Positions 51,056 through 63,372 are shown, counted from the stretch's first letter. The stretch: DNA of 64,000 nt from Legionella cherrii (GCF_900635815.1 NZ_LR134173.1:719501-783500), one strand, 5' to 3'. Translations and numbers: made by a program. Notes: generated from the letters alone by a model not told the origin.

Positions 51056-52116
51056 TCTTATCTGAATTAAAAATTCATCACCTACGTAATCTTTCATCAG
51101 TTCATCTCGATTTAAGTCCCCGATTTAATTTTATATTCGGGGCAAATGGAAGTGGCAAAACATCCATCCTCGAAGCGCTTTATCTCTTAAGTTGTGGTCA
51201 TTCATTTCGCTCTCGCGAAATTTCTCCAATTATTTCCTATGAGCAACCTTCTTTAACCGTGTTTGCTCGTGCACAACAACAAGAGACGATAAGCATTCAA
51301 AAATCCTATTCCCAACCGACTCAAATTAAATTAAACAATCAATTTTGTTCCACCACCAGTCAATTGGCCTATGCTTTACCCTGCCAGGTTTTTTACTCTG
51401 ATATTTTTCAAATTATCGATGCGGGACCTTCCGTGCGACGTAGCCTATTGGATTGGGGATTGTTTCACGTGAAACATAATTATCTTTCTATTTGGAAAGA
51501 GTATAAAAGGGTGCTCAAACAGCGTAATGCACTGTTACGACAGCAAGCCCCTTATGACCATTTTATCCCCTGGGATAATTTGTTAAGTCAATTTGCCAAT
51601 CAACTCCATTTGCTTCGAGAGGAGTATTTTGCGCAATGGTCGTGCGCATTTACAAACGTTTTACAAGAGTTAAGCCCACTTGACTGCACAATTAGCTACT
51701 ATAAAGGATGGGATAAAAAAAATACGGGCAAAGAGTTAATAGATCTATTACAAGAAGGGTTTGCCAATGATAAGCAAAAAGCGTATACCCAGTTTGGCGC
51801 TCATCAAGCCGATATTCTGATTGAGGTCAATCAAAATAAAGCCAAACAAGTTTTATCACGAGGGCAACAAAAAATAATTTTGTTCGCCATGCGCTTAGCC
51901 CAAGCCAATTTATTAACACAGGATTGTTTGTATTTAATTGACGATCTCCCTGCCGAATTAGATGAGCAACATCAAAATCAGTTAATGGCCTGTCTTGCAA
52001 AAAGAGCAGGTCAATATGTAATTACCTCTACGAGCTATCCCACGTTATTGGTTCCCTTAATCATGGATCAACAGCATCTAATCGTACCAATTAGTGACGG
52101 TACATTAAATCTGTGA
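51052..52116 (+). CDS. recF: DNA replication and repair protein RecF
   Basis: 354 residues. Walker A is GANGSGKTS (about 30-38), the signature motif is LSRGQQKI and Walker B is CLYLIDDLPAELD. RecF helps load RecA at gaps. It overlaps dnaN by four bases. Its coding sequence contains a perfect parS site at 51461-51476. Confidence 0.98.
   Translation: MILSELKIHHLRNLSSVHLDLSPRFNFIFGANGSGKTSILEALYLLSCGHSFRSREISPIISYEQPSLTVFARAQQQETISIQKSYSQPTQIKLNNQFCSTTSQLAYALPCQVFYSDIFQIIDAGPSVRRSLLDWGLFHVKHNYLSIWKEYKRVLKQRNALLRQQAPYDHFIPWDNLLSQFANQLHLLREEYFAQWSCAFTNVLQELSPLDCTISYYKGWDKKNTGKELIDLLQEGFANDKQKAYTQFGAHQADILIEVNQNKAKQVLSRGQQKIILFAMRLAQANLLTQDCLYLIDDLPAELDEQHQNQLMACLAKRAGQYVITSTSYPTLLVPLIMDQQHLIVPISDGTLNL
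51461..51476. promoter_or_regulatory. parS: parS centromere site inside recF
   Basis: The 16-base palindrome TGTTTCACGTGAAACA matches the canonical ParB-binding parS sequence exactly. It encodes part of recF as Leu-Phe-His-Val-Lys-His. A second identical copy lies 660 bases further on. Confidence 0.95.
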
Positions 52117-52120
52117 CAAT

Positions 52121-52136
52121 TGTTTCACGTGAAACA
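52121..52136. promoter_or_regulatory. parS: parS centromere site between recF and gyrB
   Basis: A second exact copy of TGTTTCACGTGAAACA, five bases past the recF stop. Together with the copy in recF it suggests ParB loading and spreading here, close to oriC, as in other bacteria. Confidence 0.95.
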
Positions 52137-52317
52137 AAATAAAAGGGTAAGCTCAATTGGACGAAAACCACAAGAGATGAAAGTCTTTAATTCCTCGCTA
52201 ATGTATTTCATGTAAATTAGCCAACCTTCATAAATGTAAAGATACTCGATGAGATATAAACGCAGCTCAAAATATGCTATGATAAAGTATTCAGAATAGA
52301 ACACCACGAAAGGTTAA

Positions 52318-54747
<2,430 letters not shown>

Positions 54748-55239
54748 AAAACGAGCGCAAGCAATAAGGGCTTGTTTCCATGTTTACTCTCTTGGACATA
54801 TGGCCACGCTATCCCGAGCATAACGCGAGCGGGCTAAGTGTCCAAGCTAAGGAAATGGAAACAGACCCTAATAGGTCATGAGCATACAAAATTCATCGCG
54901 TCGAATCTGATCCTAACCTGATAGCTGAAAAAAGTGTTTAAAATCAATCAAATGGATCACCTAAAACATTTCTGGACAAATGATAACACCTATGACAGGA
55001 TATCTATCACAATCAGTTTACTTTAAAAATCGCATATCATGCTCGCGACAGAGGAAATGGCTAAGGTCTGGTTTGGTACTCATCGCTCCTTCCAACCTAT
55101 ATATTGAACAATGCCCTGAAGGCTCCTTGCAAAAATAGGATTTGTTATAGGCAATGGAGTATTCGAACGCTGTTATTTCTTATTCAAGAAACATATTGAG
55201 TTTTATGGCTGTAAGGATTTAACTATACAAGGAGATGCT
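54748..55239. repeat. Intergenic region with a large nested inverted repeat after gyrB
   Basis: At 54768-54868 an outer pair (GGGCTTGTTTCCAT at 54768-54781 against ATGGAAACAGACCC at 54855-54868, 12 of 14 matched) encloses an inner pair (CTTGGACA at 54791-54798 with TGTCCAAG at 54839-54846). The remainder to 55239 shows no gene and should hold the protease promoter. Confidence 0.5.
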
Positions 55240-56454
55240 ATGAAATTAAAATTAAATGGGCTGCCATTTAAACTTCTAGTTACACCAGTTGTATTAGGTT
55301 TATTGAGTGTTCAGGCTTATGCTTTGCCAAAAGCTCCAGGGATAGCACATCATCCTATTCATTATAAACCAAACACCCCTCACTTTATGCCTACTGGATT
55401 AACACCAAGCCAAATTCGAGTTGCCTATGGGTTTAATTCAGTCAATGCTCAAGGGAAAGGACAGGTTATAGCAATTGTAGATGCATACGATGACCCAAAA
55501 ATCGAAGCAGATTTAGCAGTATTCTCAAAACACTTTGGTTTGCCTGCATGCACGACAGCAAATGGCTGTTTTAAAAAAATATATGCTACGGGTAGAAAAC
55601 CAAGAACAGACGCAGGTTGGGCTGGAGAAATTGCCTTAGATGTTGAATGGGCACATGCAGTAGCACCGGCTGCAAAAATCATTTTAGTTGAAGCTGCAAA
55701 TGATCAAATGGATAGTTTATTTAAAGCCGTGCAAGTGGCCGTAAAAAATGGGGCAACCGTGGTTTCCATGAGCTGGGGTGGCAGTGAGTTTGCTGGGCAA
55801 ACTTCCTATGATGCGGTGTTTAATAATCCAAAAGTAACCTTTACTGCATCCTCTGGTGATAGTGGTACTGGAACCATTTATCCAGCATCATCTCCATATG
55901 TCTTGGCTGTAGGTGGAACTACTTTAAATGTTGACTCCTATGGAAACTATCAAGGGGAAGAGGCATGGTCAGGGAGTGGTGGCGGAGTTAGCTCAGTGGA
56001 AGCTTGGCCCGATTATCAAAAAAACCTACCAATCCCCCAATCAAACAATATGCGAGGGGTTCCTGATGTAGCATATAACGCTGATCCAGAAACAGGATTT
56101 TCAGTGTATAACTCGGTTCCAAGTAGTGATGGTGTGGGTTGGGCCGTAGTTGGTGGCACCAGTGCGGGTGCTCCTCAATGGGCAGGAATCGTTGCGGTCG
56201 CCAATTCACTGTATGGTAAAGTATTTGGTGGTCATTTTGTGAATATATTATATGCTGCAGCAAACCCTAATGGCGGAAAATACCATTACAATTATAACGA
56301 CATTACCTCTGGAACTAACGGAGACTGTGGTTACTATTGTACTGCTCAGGAAGGTTATGACTATGTAACGGGTTTAGGCTCACCAGAGCTTGGCAGTTTG
56401 ATTCATGATTTACCAAATTATCAATTGATCGATATTCCTCCACTCAATAAGTAA
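55240..56454 (+). CDS. Secreted S53 (sedolisin-like) serine-carboxyl protease
   Basis: 404 residues with a clear signal peptide (LLVTPVVLGLLSVQAYA) and an AAGGAG ribosome site. The S53 triad is visible: Glu130 and Asp134 in AGEIALDVEWAH, and Ser308 in GGTSAGAPQWAG. Asp207 in SSGDSG completes the oxyanion site. The C-terminal YDYVTGLGSP segment resembles the Ca2+ site region. Sedolisins normally carry a propeptide of well over 100 residues; here only about 45 lie between the signal and the mature-like start, so folding may not need one or uses a partner. Likely exported by type II secretion. A stem-loop follows the stop. Confidence 0.92.
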   Translation: MKLKLNGLPFKLLVTPVVLGLLSVQAYALPKAPGIAHHPIHYKPNTPHFMPTGLTPSQIRVAYGFNSVNAQGKGQVIAIVDAYDDPKIEADLAVFSKHFGLPACTTANGCFKKIYATGRKPRTDAGWAGEIALDVEWAHAVAPAAKIILVEAANDQMDSLFKAVQVAVKNGATVVSMSWGGSEFAGQTSYDAVFNNPKVTFTASSGDSGTGTIYPASSPYVLAVGGTTLNVDSYGNYQGEEAWSGSGGGVSSVEAWPDYQKNLPIPQSNNMRGVPDVAYNADPETGFSVYNSVPSSDGVGWAVVGGTSAGAPQWAGIVAVANSLYGKVFGGHFVNILYAAANPNGGKYHYNYNDITSGTNGDCGYYCTAQEGYDYVTGLGSPELGSLIHDLPNYQLIDIPPLNK

Positions 56455-56460
56455 AACCCA

Positions 56461-56495
56461 AACTCTTGATTGAATCGAAAACTCAATCAAGAGTT
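56461..56495 (+). terminator. Terminator-like stem-loop after the protease gene
   Basis: AACTCTTGATTGA (56461-56473) pairs perfectly with TCAATCAAGAGTT (56483-56495) around a nine-base loop. It starts six bases after the stop codon. A short T-rich run (TTTCCTCC) follows, so it is probably the transcript end. Confidence 0.75.
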
Positions 56496-56722
56496 TCCTC
56501 CTTGAAACGATACCCCAATGAAATAATAGGATCTCAAAAAACTTGGGATCATTACCTTATACGCATTTGCGAAGCAGCAACATCAAAGGTCTTGAAAGAG
56601 ATGAAGTTTTTTATAAATTTCATATACAAAAAACAACAAAACTTTTGATTGAGTAACCAACTGTACATATGTATAATTCGCACGCTTTATGAACCTAAAT
56701 TTGACATATCCTTGAGGCAAAT

Positions 56723-57586
56723 ATGATTTTTGTAATTATTGGCGGAGCATCTGGTTCCGGAAAAACAGGCTTATCTAGTCATCTATTAAACAAATTAAAA
56801 AAAACTGGAACAAGCGCGCAAATATTAAATATGGATGATTATTATAAAGAATGCCCAAAGGATGTTAATCTCGAAGACTATCGAAAAAATACTAATTTTG
56901 ATACGCCAGACATGCTCCATTTAGATTTATTAATCACGCATATCGGCGAGTTGCATCAAGGAAAATCCATCACTAAGCCCATTTTTGATTTCAAAACTAA
57001 CAGTCGCATCGATGAAGAGCAGGTGGATCCCTCCGATGTGATTATTCTGGAAGGGATTTTTGCGCAATATTTTTATAAAAAATATTGGTCATCAGATGTG
57101 CCGGTGGTCACAGCGAATGTCGCCACGGACAATTATTCAGACATCATTGAGCGCCGTATCAATCGGGATATGAAAGAGCGCGGACGAATTCGTTGCGATA
57201 GTATCAAACAGGAAAGAAAATACGTTGGTCCAGGATTCTTAAGATTTACTGCAAGTAGCTCCATGGGGGCCGACGTTTATGTCACCAATGAGCATAGCGA
57301 TGGAATAGAAGGGCAGGACTTTATCTTAGATACAGCAGCCGAGGAAATTATCGCCGTAATAGGCCAAAAAATTGAAGAAATAAATGTTGCGGAGATACAA
57401 ACTAAAAAAAGCACACCCAATGCCCAAGAGCTTATAGCGAAGAGCCATCTTATCGCGGGAACCTTGTTTCACACACGTAAATTTGAGGGACATTTTAGTG
57501 GCGTGTTTGGTGATTTTAAAGGGAAGTTTGTCAGAGAGTTTTCCGAAGAGGAAGCAGAAAAAATTACTGCGTCGTATAAATCCTAG
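56723..57586 (+). CDS. Uridine kinase-like P-loop protein with C-terminal extension
   Basis: 287 residues. Walker A is GGASGSGKT at 7-15, with the uridine-kinase-type LNMDDYYKE, FDTPDMLHLDLL, TKPIFDFKTNSRI, ILEGIFAQY and RRINRDMKERGR motifs. The kinase fold ends near residue 210; the last 70-80 residues (LIAKSHLIAGTLFHTRKFEGHFSGVFGDFKGKFVREF...) are extra compared with E. coli Udk (213 residues). The fold could phosphorylate uridine/cytidine or a related small molecule; the extension makes a direct Udk assignment uncertain. Stands alone after the protease gene. Confidence 0.8.
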   Translation: MIFVIIGGASGSGKTGLSSHLLNKLKKTGTSAQILNMDDYYKECPKDVNLEDYRKNTNFDTPDMLHLDLLITHIGELHQGKSITKPIFDFKTNSRIDEEQVDPSDVIILEGIFAQYFYKKYWSSDVPVVTANVATDNYSDIIERRINRDMKERGRIRCDSIKQERKYVGPGFLRFTASSSMGADVYVTNEHSDGIEGQDFILDTAAEEIIAVIGQKIEEINVAEIQTKKSTPNAQELIAKSHLIAGTLFHTRKFEGHFSGVFGDFKGKFVREFSEEEAEKITASYKS

Positions 57587-57761
57587 AAAATAGTTATCTG
57601 GTACCGTATCGCGAGTAAAGGTTGAGCCTTGGTCCAACAAAAGCTCTGCATTGAGGTTGTATTTTGTGTCGGGCCAAGACCCAGCCTTGATGATGTTGTG
57701 GCGCTCTAAGAGTTTGGAGGAGCAAATCTTAGGCACCACAACACCATACTTACAATGGAGT
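57587..57761. repeat. Intergenic region with dispersed repeat
   Basis: At 57619-57687 a segment starting AGGTTGAGCCTTGGTCCAAC and ending GGGCCAAGACCCAGCCT resembles the palindromic repeats at 19521 and 2672. No protein gene is seen. A transcript from here to the terminator at 57762 could be a small RNA, but no promoter was established. Confidence 0.4.
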
Positions 57762-57805
57762 AATCTCTCTTCGTACCAGCCATGGAGGGAAGAGAGATTT
57801 TTTTT
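57762..57805 (+). terminator. Strong intrinsic terminator
   Basis: AATCTCTCTTC (57762-57772) pairs perfectly with GAAGAGAGATT (57789-57799), followed by a T-run to 57805. This is the strongest rho-independent terminator seen in the window. It ends transcripts from the kinase-like gene or an unannotated RNA. Confidence 0.85.
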
Positions 57806-57992
57806 CTTATGGAGAAATAAGATATATTAAGCGTTTAGTGTGCTGCATCCTTGCAGCGAAGTACATCCTATGTACTGGTCCCTTAGTTTGACTTCCTGTC
57901 AGACGAATCCGTGTCATCCCTTTAAGTTAGAGTATAGCCTTTTGGCTGTTTTTGTCATTGCGCGGATCGAGCAACACAATGTAAGAAATGTC

Positions 57993-59036
57993 TCAAAGAG
58001 TAGGTCGTGTTGTCTTAGACAGACTCTTAGGCTCCTGTTGCGTGATGCAATGGATTCCCCCACCTCCGGCAAATACATCCAGCGCATCAATTTGCGAAAT
58101 ATGATAGCCGGGGTATAACTGCGAGAATAATTGATAGGCTGCCTGGTCGTGTTGTGCGTAACCAAAAGCGGGCATGACGATTCCTTTATTGGCCAAATAA
58201 AAATTAATGTAGGATAAAGTTAATCGTTCTCCATCAAGATAGGTGGCTGGTGGTTGCTCGACCGTATAAACCTCCAATTTTCGTCCTTTTGCGTCAGTCG
58301 CAGATTTAAGAATTTCCAGGTTCTCATGCAAGGTTGCATAATTAGGATCTTCCTTATCATGAGTAATGAGGCAAAGCACTTTTCCGGGGGCAATAAAACA
58401 AGCGATTTCATCAATATGACCATCGGTTTCATCGCCTAATAACCCCTTGTTTAACCATATAATTTTCTGAGCACCCAGAAAATCATACAAATAATTTTCA
58501 ATTTGTTGTTGGCTGAGTTTGGGGTTACGGTTTTGATTAAGCAGGCATTCACGCGAAGTGAGTACGGTTCCCTCTCCATCGACGTGAAATGAACCACCTT
58601 CCATAACCAACGGTGCCGAAAAGGCTAGGGCATGAGTCTGTTTTAAGATTGCTCCTGCAATTTGGTTATCCAGCGTACAATCTTCATAGTTACCACCCCA
58701 AGCATTATGTATCCAATCAACTCCCGCTAATTGTTGGTGCTGATTTAATAAAAAAGTAGGTCCGGTATCTCGGGTCCATGAGTCATTAATAGGGAGTGTG
58801 AACAACGTAATTCCATCACCACACATGTTTTTGGCTGATTCTTCATCCCCTGGATTGACCAGCATGGTTACAGGTTCATACTGGGCTATAGCTTGAGCAA
58901 CTCGTGCGTAGGCACTCCGTGCTTTTTGGAGGCCAATTTTAGACCAAGTTTCAAGATGACAAGGCCATGCCATCCAACACCGCTCATGAGGATGCCACTC
59001 AGCGGGCATAAAAAATCCACTTTGCTTTGGTGTCAT
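57993..59036 (-). CDS. aguA: Agmatine deiminase
   Basis: 347 residues from the ATG at 59036, which begins one base after the speA stop with GGAG upstream; a longer ATG at 59060 would overlap speA. The enzyme converts agmatine to N-carbamoylputrescine. Signatures include [53 protein letters not shown] and the catalytic Cys in [14 protein letters not shown]. The C-terminus is slightly extended ([11 protein letters not shown]). It is the last gene of aguB-speA-aguA. Confidence 0.96.
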   Translation of the reverse strand: MTPKQSGFFMPAEWHPHERCWMAWPCHLETWSKIGLQKARSAYARVAQAIAQYEPVTMLVNPGDEESAKNMCGDGITLFTLPINDSWTRDTGPTFLLNQHQQLAGVDWIHNAWGGNYEDCTLDNQIAGAILKQTHALAFSAPLVMEGGSFHVDGEGTVLTSRECLLNQNRNPKLSQQQIENYLYDFLGAQKIIWLNKGLLGDETDGHIDEIACFIAPGKVLCLITHDKEDPNYATLHENLEILKSATDAKGRKLEVYTVEQPPATYLDGERLTLSYINFYLANKGIVMPAFGYAQHDQAAYQLFSQLYPGYHISQIDALDVFAGGGGIHCITQQEPKSLSKTTRPTL

Positions 59037-59037
59037 C

Positions 59038-60951
59038 TTATTTTCTCCGAATATGTTCATCTAAATAGGTTAATTGAGAAAAAATGCTTCTTAATTCATT
59101 TAAATACAAAAGCGTCGTTTCCTTAGGTAGTTCTGCATGAATTAATTGTTTCTCATAGGATTGGACTAATTTTTTGGTATCAAAATGAGCGAGGTTCAGC
59201 ACATTAGTTACTGTATCGCCACTGACCAAATCATTCAGTTCAAATTGCCCATCGTCAAAGAGTTTGACATCCAGGGAATTGGTATCCCCGAATAAATTAT
59301 GCAAATTACCTAATATTTCTTGGTAAGCACCCACCAAGAAAAAACCTAATGAGTATGGATTGTTATTGTCGTATGGAGGAAGCATTAGGGTTGAGTTCAC
59401 ACAGGAGCTACCGAGGTATTCTTTAATGGTTCCATCTGAATCGCAAGTTAAATCCTGCAAAACACTGTGCATATAAGGTGTTTGGGTAAGCTGTGAAATT
59501 GGGGCGATAGGAAAGATTTGCCCTATAGCCCAAGCATCTGGAATCGATTGGAAAAACGAGATATTACAAAAGACCTTAACGGCCATATCTTCATTAATTT
59601 TTGCCAATAAAGTTTCTTCAGAAGGGTTTTCTACATTGAGGCGTTCTTTCAGCTCCATGCATATATTGGTATAAAATGCCTCTACTTTAGCTTTTTCCTG
59701 CAAGCTAATCACCCCGTGCTTGAACAAAGAATGAGCCTCGTTTAAGGAATGTTCCGCATAGTTATAGATCTCAATAGGTGAACTTGCCGTAATTGAGTGA
59801 TATGTATCATAGATATCACGAATCACATGGGAGTCTTCATCTGTAATTTCTGGAAGTGAAGGCGATTTATTAGTGATTTCTATATCGCTAATATCCGAAA
59901 TTAACACGGCATGATGCGCGGTTAATGCGCGCCCTGATTCTGAAATAATATTGGGTTCGGGGACATTTGCCTCCTGACACAGATACTGAATGGCGAGGAG
60001 AATGTGTGTGGCATACTCATGGATGCTGTAATTCATCGAGCAGCCCTGATTGGAATGAGTTCCTTCATAATCCACACTCAGTCCACCACCGACGTCAATG
60101 GTATCAATTGGTGCATTTAATTGCCGAAGTTCGACATAGTATCGGGACACTTCCTGCATGCAATGGCGAATATCGTGGATGTTGGCAATTTGTGAGCCCA
60201 AATGACAATGCATCAGCTGTAGGCAATCGAGCATATTATGCGCTTTTAATTTATTGACCAACTCGAGAACTTGTTTTGCGGTAAGGCCAAACTTGGATTT
60301 GACCCCGCCAGTATGTTCCCATTTGCCGGCGCTTTTACTGATTAGGCGGATACGAACACCAAGAGAGGGTTTTATTTTTAAGCGAGCTGATTCCTTTAAA
60401 ATAATATCCAGTTCCGAGATTTTCTCAATAACAATAAAGACCTTGTGTCCCATTTGCTGAGCAATCAGCGCTGTACGTATGTAATAACTGTCTTTATAAC
60501 CATTACATACGATCGTGCTGTGTTGTTGATTGCCCAACATGCCAATTACCGCCATGAGCTCAGGTTTCGAACCTGCCTCCAAGCCAATCGAGTGATTGGG
60601 TGATTTCAACAGTTCGCGAACAACGCTTTGTTCTTGGTTCACTTTAATGGGGTAAACCAGCTTGTAATGCCCTGTATACTCATTTTCTTCTATGGCTTGC
60701 GTGAATGCTTCATAGATACGGTGTACACGGTCATGTAAGATATCAGAACAACGGATGAGCAGGGGAAGATGGAGTCCTGCTCTGCTTGCCTCATTAACAA
60801 TCGCTTGCAGCTCAACACCTGGTTTCCCCGGTGCCTTGCTAATTTCGATATTCCCTTGAGCATTAATACTGAAGTATCCTTCACCCCAGTTGTTGATGTT
60901 ATATAAATTTTCTTCAGGTGATGCACTGATGTTCATAGGTCGATTTTCCAA
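59038..60951 (-). CDS. speA: Biosynthetic arginine decarboxylase
   Basis: 637 residues, normal for SpeA. It converts L-arginine to agmatine with pyridoxal phosphate. The PLP Lys is in [13 protein letters not shown] (about 105), the [12 protein letters not shown] sequence and [13 protein letters not shown] (catalytic Cys region, residues about 498-510) are conserved. It lies five bases after aguB and one base before aguA, an operon for putrescine from arginine. Two in-frame ATGs (60951, 60936) are close together. Confidence 0.96.
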   Translation of the reverse strand: MENRPMNISASPEENLYNINNWGEGYFSINAQGNIEISKAPGKPGVELQAIVNEASRAGLHLPLLIRCSDILHDRVHRIYEAFTQAIEENEYTGHYKLVYPIKVNQEQSVVRELLKSPNHSIGLEAGSKPELMAVIGMLGNQQHSTIVCNGYKDSYYIRTALIAQQMGHKVFIVIEKISELDIILKESARLKIKPSLGVRIRLISKSAGKWEHTGGVKSKFGLTAKQVLELVNKLKAHNMLDCLQLMHCHLGSQIANIHDIRHCMQEVSRYYVELRQLNAPIDTIDVGGGLSVDYEGTHSNQGCSMNYSIHEYATHILLAIQYLCQEANVPEPNIISESGRALTAHHAVLISDISDIEITNKSPSLPEITDEDSHVIRDIYDTYHSITASSPIEIYNYAEHSLNEAHSLFKHGVISLQEKAKVEAFYTNICMELKERLNVENPSEETLLAKINEDMAVKVFCNISFFQSIPDAWAIGQIFPIAPISQLTQTPYMHSVLQDLTCDSDGTIKEYLGSSCVNSTLMLPPYDNNNPYSLGFFLVGAYQEILGNLHNLFGDTNSLDVKLFDDGQFELNDLVSGDTVTNVLNLAHFDTKKLVQSYEKQLIHAELPKETTLLYLNELRSIFSQLTYLDEHIRRK

Positions 60952-60956
60952 AGGGA

Positions 60957-61801
60957 TTAGCGTGATTTTACAAGATCATGGTAGGTAGAAGGCTCTCGCT
61001 GCTGAGCAAAGGGAAATAATCTTCCCCACAATGCGCGCTGCCCAAAGTCGAGTTCGGCTACTAATACCGCGGGTTTATCTCGAGATGCTTGCGCTAAAAT
61101 TTCACCCATAGGCGTACTGATGAAGCTGCTTCCATAAAATTCTAATCCGTCTTCACACCCGATTCTATTGGCGGCAATGATAAATGTATTACTCATGATC
61201 CCTTGGGCAACCATAACCTTTTGCCACATAGGCTGTGTATTGACTTCGGGCGCTGTGGGTTCACCACCAATTGCGGTGGGTATACTAAAACTTCCGTGCC
61301 TTTTAAACCATAAATTCGCGACAACTCGGGAAACCATTGATCATAACAGGTAGGTAAACCCCATTTATGCCCAGCAATTTGGTGGACTGGATAATCAGAA
61401 TCCCCAGGTTTAAAGTAGAAATTTTCATGGTATTTTTCCCCACTGGGGATATGTTGTTTGCGAGTGATCCCAATCAGCTCGCCTTTATTGTTATAAGCCA
61501 CAGCAGTATTGAAGCCGGCTTTTTCGAATAGTGAGGCGGTGATGCAAATATTATGAGCTTTTGCCATTTGACTGACGAATTGAGCCGTTGGCCCTGTATG
61601 GATGTCTTCCATAAATGGGCTAGGATCTACATTCGCGCGCGTACAGAAATAAGGGCTGAGGGTAAGCTCTTGTAAACAAACAATGGCCGCTCCTTGTTGT
61701 GCGGCGGCATTGATTCCGGACGCTAGTTTGTCTTGATGTTCTTTAGGGTTTTCATGCCATTTTTCTTGCACTAAGGCAACAGTGAGTTTTTCGTGAGTCA
61801 T
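60957..61801 (-). pseudogene. aguB: N-carbamoylputrescine amidase, frameshifted as sequenced
   Basis: The two overlapping frames together encode a nitrilase-family enzyme of about 281 residues that makes putrescine, CO2 and NH3 from N-carbamoylputrescine. The Glu-Lys-Cys triad is complete: Glu in CLQELTLSPYF, Lys in GEKYHENFYF, Cys in PTCYDQWFPEL. The frame breaks after EVLVYP: on the plus strand the run GGG at 61278-61280 appears to be one G short, since adding one gives ...YPTAIGGEPTAPEVN. As sequenced, translation from 61801 ends at 61193. The break is in a homopolymer, so an assembly error is likely; otherwise the last pathway step is lost. Confidence 0.9.
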
Positions 61802-61864
61802 TAATATCTCTCTTGAAATTAAGGATCAAAATAAAGTGCCCTTACTTTGTAAGGGCGGACAAGT

Positions 61865-62851
61865 TTAAAACGGAGTGAAATTAGATTCTTCAAAATATTC
61901 TTCCTCTTTATTTTCAGATGAGCCTTCACTGGAGAGTTCTTTCTCATCTTCAGCTCCACTACTTAAATCAAATTGCTCCATAGACAGTGATTTTTTGGGC
62001 GGTGTTGGGGAACGATTAAATAACCCATTTCGATTACTGCCTTGAGACTCATTTTTCTTTTGCTCAGAGCTTTCTTTTTTATTTATGGCATCAGCAATTA
62101 ATTTGAACGGATTCGTTTCATCAAAGGCTTCGGTATGCAGTAACTCTAGGTGGCGTTTGACCGATGAGCGACTCACAGATTCTAACGCACACAATTTTCC
62201 GGCAATTGATTCTTCCTGGCCTTTTAATAAGACACGAAACATATTGACGAACATCCTGCAGCTATCCCCATCATAATCACGGCTGGTAAAAAATTTATCT
62301 GGAGTATCACCTAATAACAATTTTTCTATATTGCGACGCAACAAAAATGCATGATTAATTTTTTCTTTAAGAATACTCTTAGGGAAAGCGATTCCCACAT
62401 TAAAAGCGATTTGATGGCGCTCTTGCTCAGGAACACACAAAGCGAACCGTTCTGCAATTTCTGACTCATTGCACTCTAATAATTGCTTGGCAAGCGCACT
62501 AAATTGAGAGAAAGGTGCGGGATTAAATTCCTTAGCTGAAAACAAAACATGGGGTGATTTATTTCGAGGATCGAGTAAGGAATTGATGCGTTGTCTCACT
62601 TGGTATGCTTCAGTGATGACGGAGTGGAAACTCCCCTCATCTTTAATTAAGCCACCTAATGCTTTGATGTGATGGCCATATTGTTTGAATTTTGCTTCCG
62701 GGCAGGCAGCGATTATTTTAGTTGCTATAGCAATTTTTTCTTTTCCACTTAAGGTCTCAAATGCTTTAGCATTCTCGGCGAGTGCATCACCATCGCTTAA
62801 ATGTTCATAGGGATTTTCTAGGGCAATTAATTCTTCATAAGTAAATACCAT
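61865..62851 (-). CDS. Orphan protein with Glu-rich tail, Dot/Icm effector candidate
   Basis: 328 residues, no membrane segment or signal peptide. The body is helical with no recognised catalytic motif. The C-terminal 40 residues are strongly acidic: AEDEKELSSEGSSENKEEEYFEESNFTPF, an E-block (EEE, EES) close to the end and a terminal Phe. This resembles reported Dot/Icm translocation signals. A Ser/Lys-rich linker precedes the tail (KKESSEQKKNESQGSNRNGLF). It lies upstream of aguB on the same strand with a 63-base gap. Function unknown. Confidence 0.65.
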   Translation of the reverse strand: MVFTYEELIALENPYEHLSDGDALAENAKAFETLSGKEKIAIATKIIAACPEAKFKQYGHHIKALGGLIKDEGSFHSVITEAYQVRQRINSLLDPRNKSPHVLFSAKEFNPAPFSQFSALAKQLLECNESEIAERFALCVPEQERHQIAFNVGIAFPKSILKEKINHAFLLRRNIEKLLLGDTPDKFFTSRDYDGDSCRMFVNMFRVLLKGQEESIAGKLCALESVSRSSVKRHLELLHTEAFDETNPFKLIADAINKKESSEQKKNESQGSNRNGLFNRSPTPPKKSLSMEQFDLSSGAEDEKELSSEGSSENKEEEYFEESNFTPF

Positions 62852-63114
62852 TTAATCCTCCTTAAATTAAGATGAGAACGGGTACTGAACAATAATACAA
62901 AGGAGCTACTCCCTGGGGTCTGTTGGCCACTCCACTATACTGTGCAAAAACATGTCATTTTGACTCAAGATAGCGAAATTTAAACAGACTCTATAGTAAC
63001 GGATTAAAAGCGAACTGTCATGAAATTAATCTAAAGTTTTCTGAAAAAATGTCGAATAAGTGATCAGATGCATGTTTTGCCTTTAAAAAATACAATAACA
63101 ATAAGGAGTAGGCA

Positions 63115-63372
63115 ATGTCTAAAACTCATTTATTACAAGACCCTTTCTTAAATGAATTGCGTAAAGAAAAGGTGCCTGTATCCATTTTTTTGGTCAATGG
63201 AATTAAATTGCACGGTATTGTGGATTCGTTTGATCAGTATGTGGTGATGCTGAAAAATTCGATTACACAAATGGTTTATAAGCATGCGATTTCCACAGTA
63301 GTGCCATCACGTGCCATAAAAATGCCCGTTGAAGAAGAAAATTCCGGACATGAAGGTGCTGAGGAAGGCTAA
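63115..63372 (+). CDS. hfq: RNA chaperone Hfq
   Basis: 85 residues, with an AAGGAG ribosome site. The Sm1 core has Gln8, Lys31 and the Sm2 motif YKHAIS (Tyr55-Lys56-His57), so the proximal sRNA-binding face is intact. The C-terminal tail is short and acidic ([13 protein letters not shown]), similar to known Legionella Hfq. It matches sRNAs to mRNA. The usual neighbours hflX and miaA are not directly adjacent in this window. Confidence 0.98.
   Translation: MSKTHLLQDPFLNELRKEKVPVSIFLVNGIKLHGIVDSFDQYVVMLKNSITQMVYKHAISTVVPSRAIKMPVEEENSGHEGAEEG

Noticed and set aside
56466..56648. 60-codon plus-strand ORF after the protease
   Set aside because: It begins inside the terminator stem and has no ribosome site.
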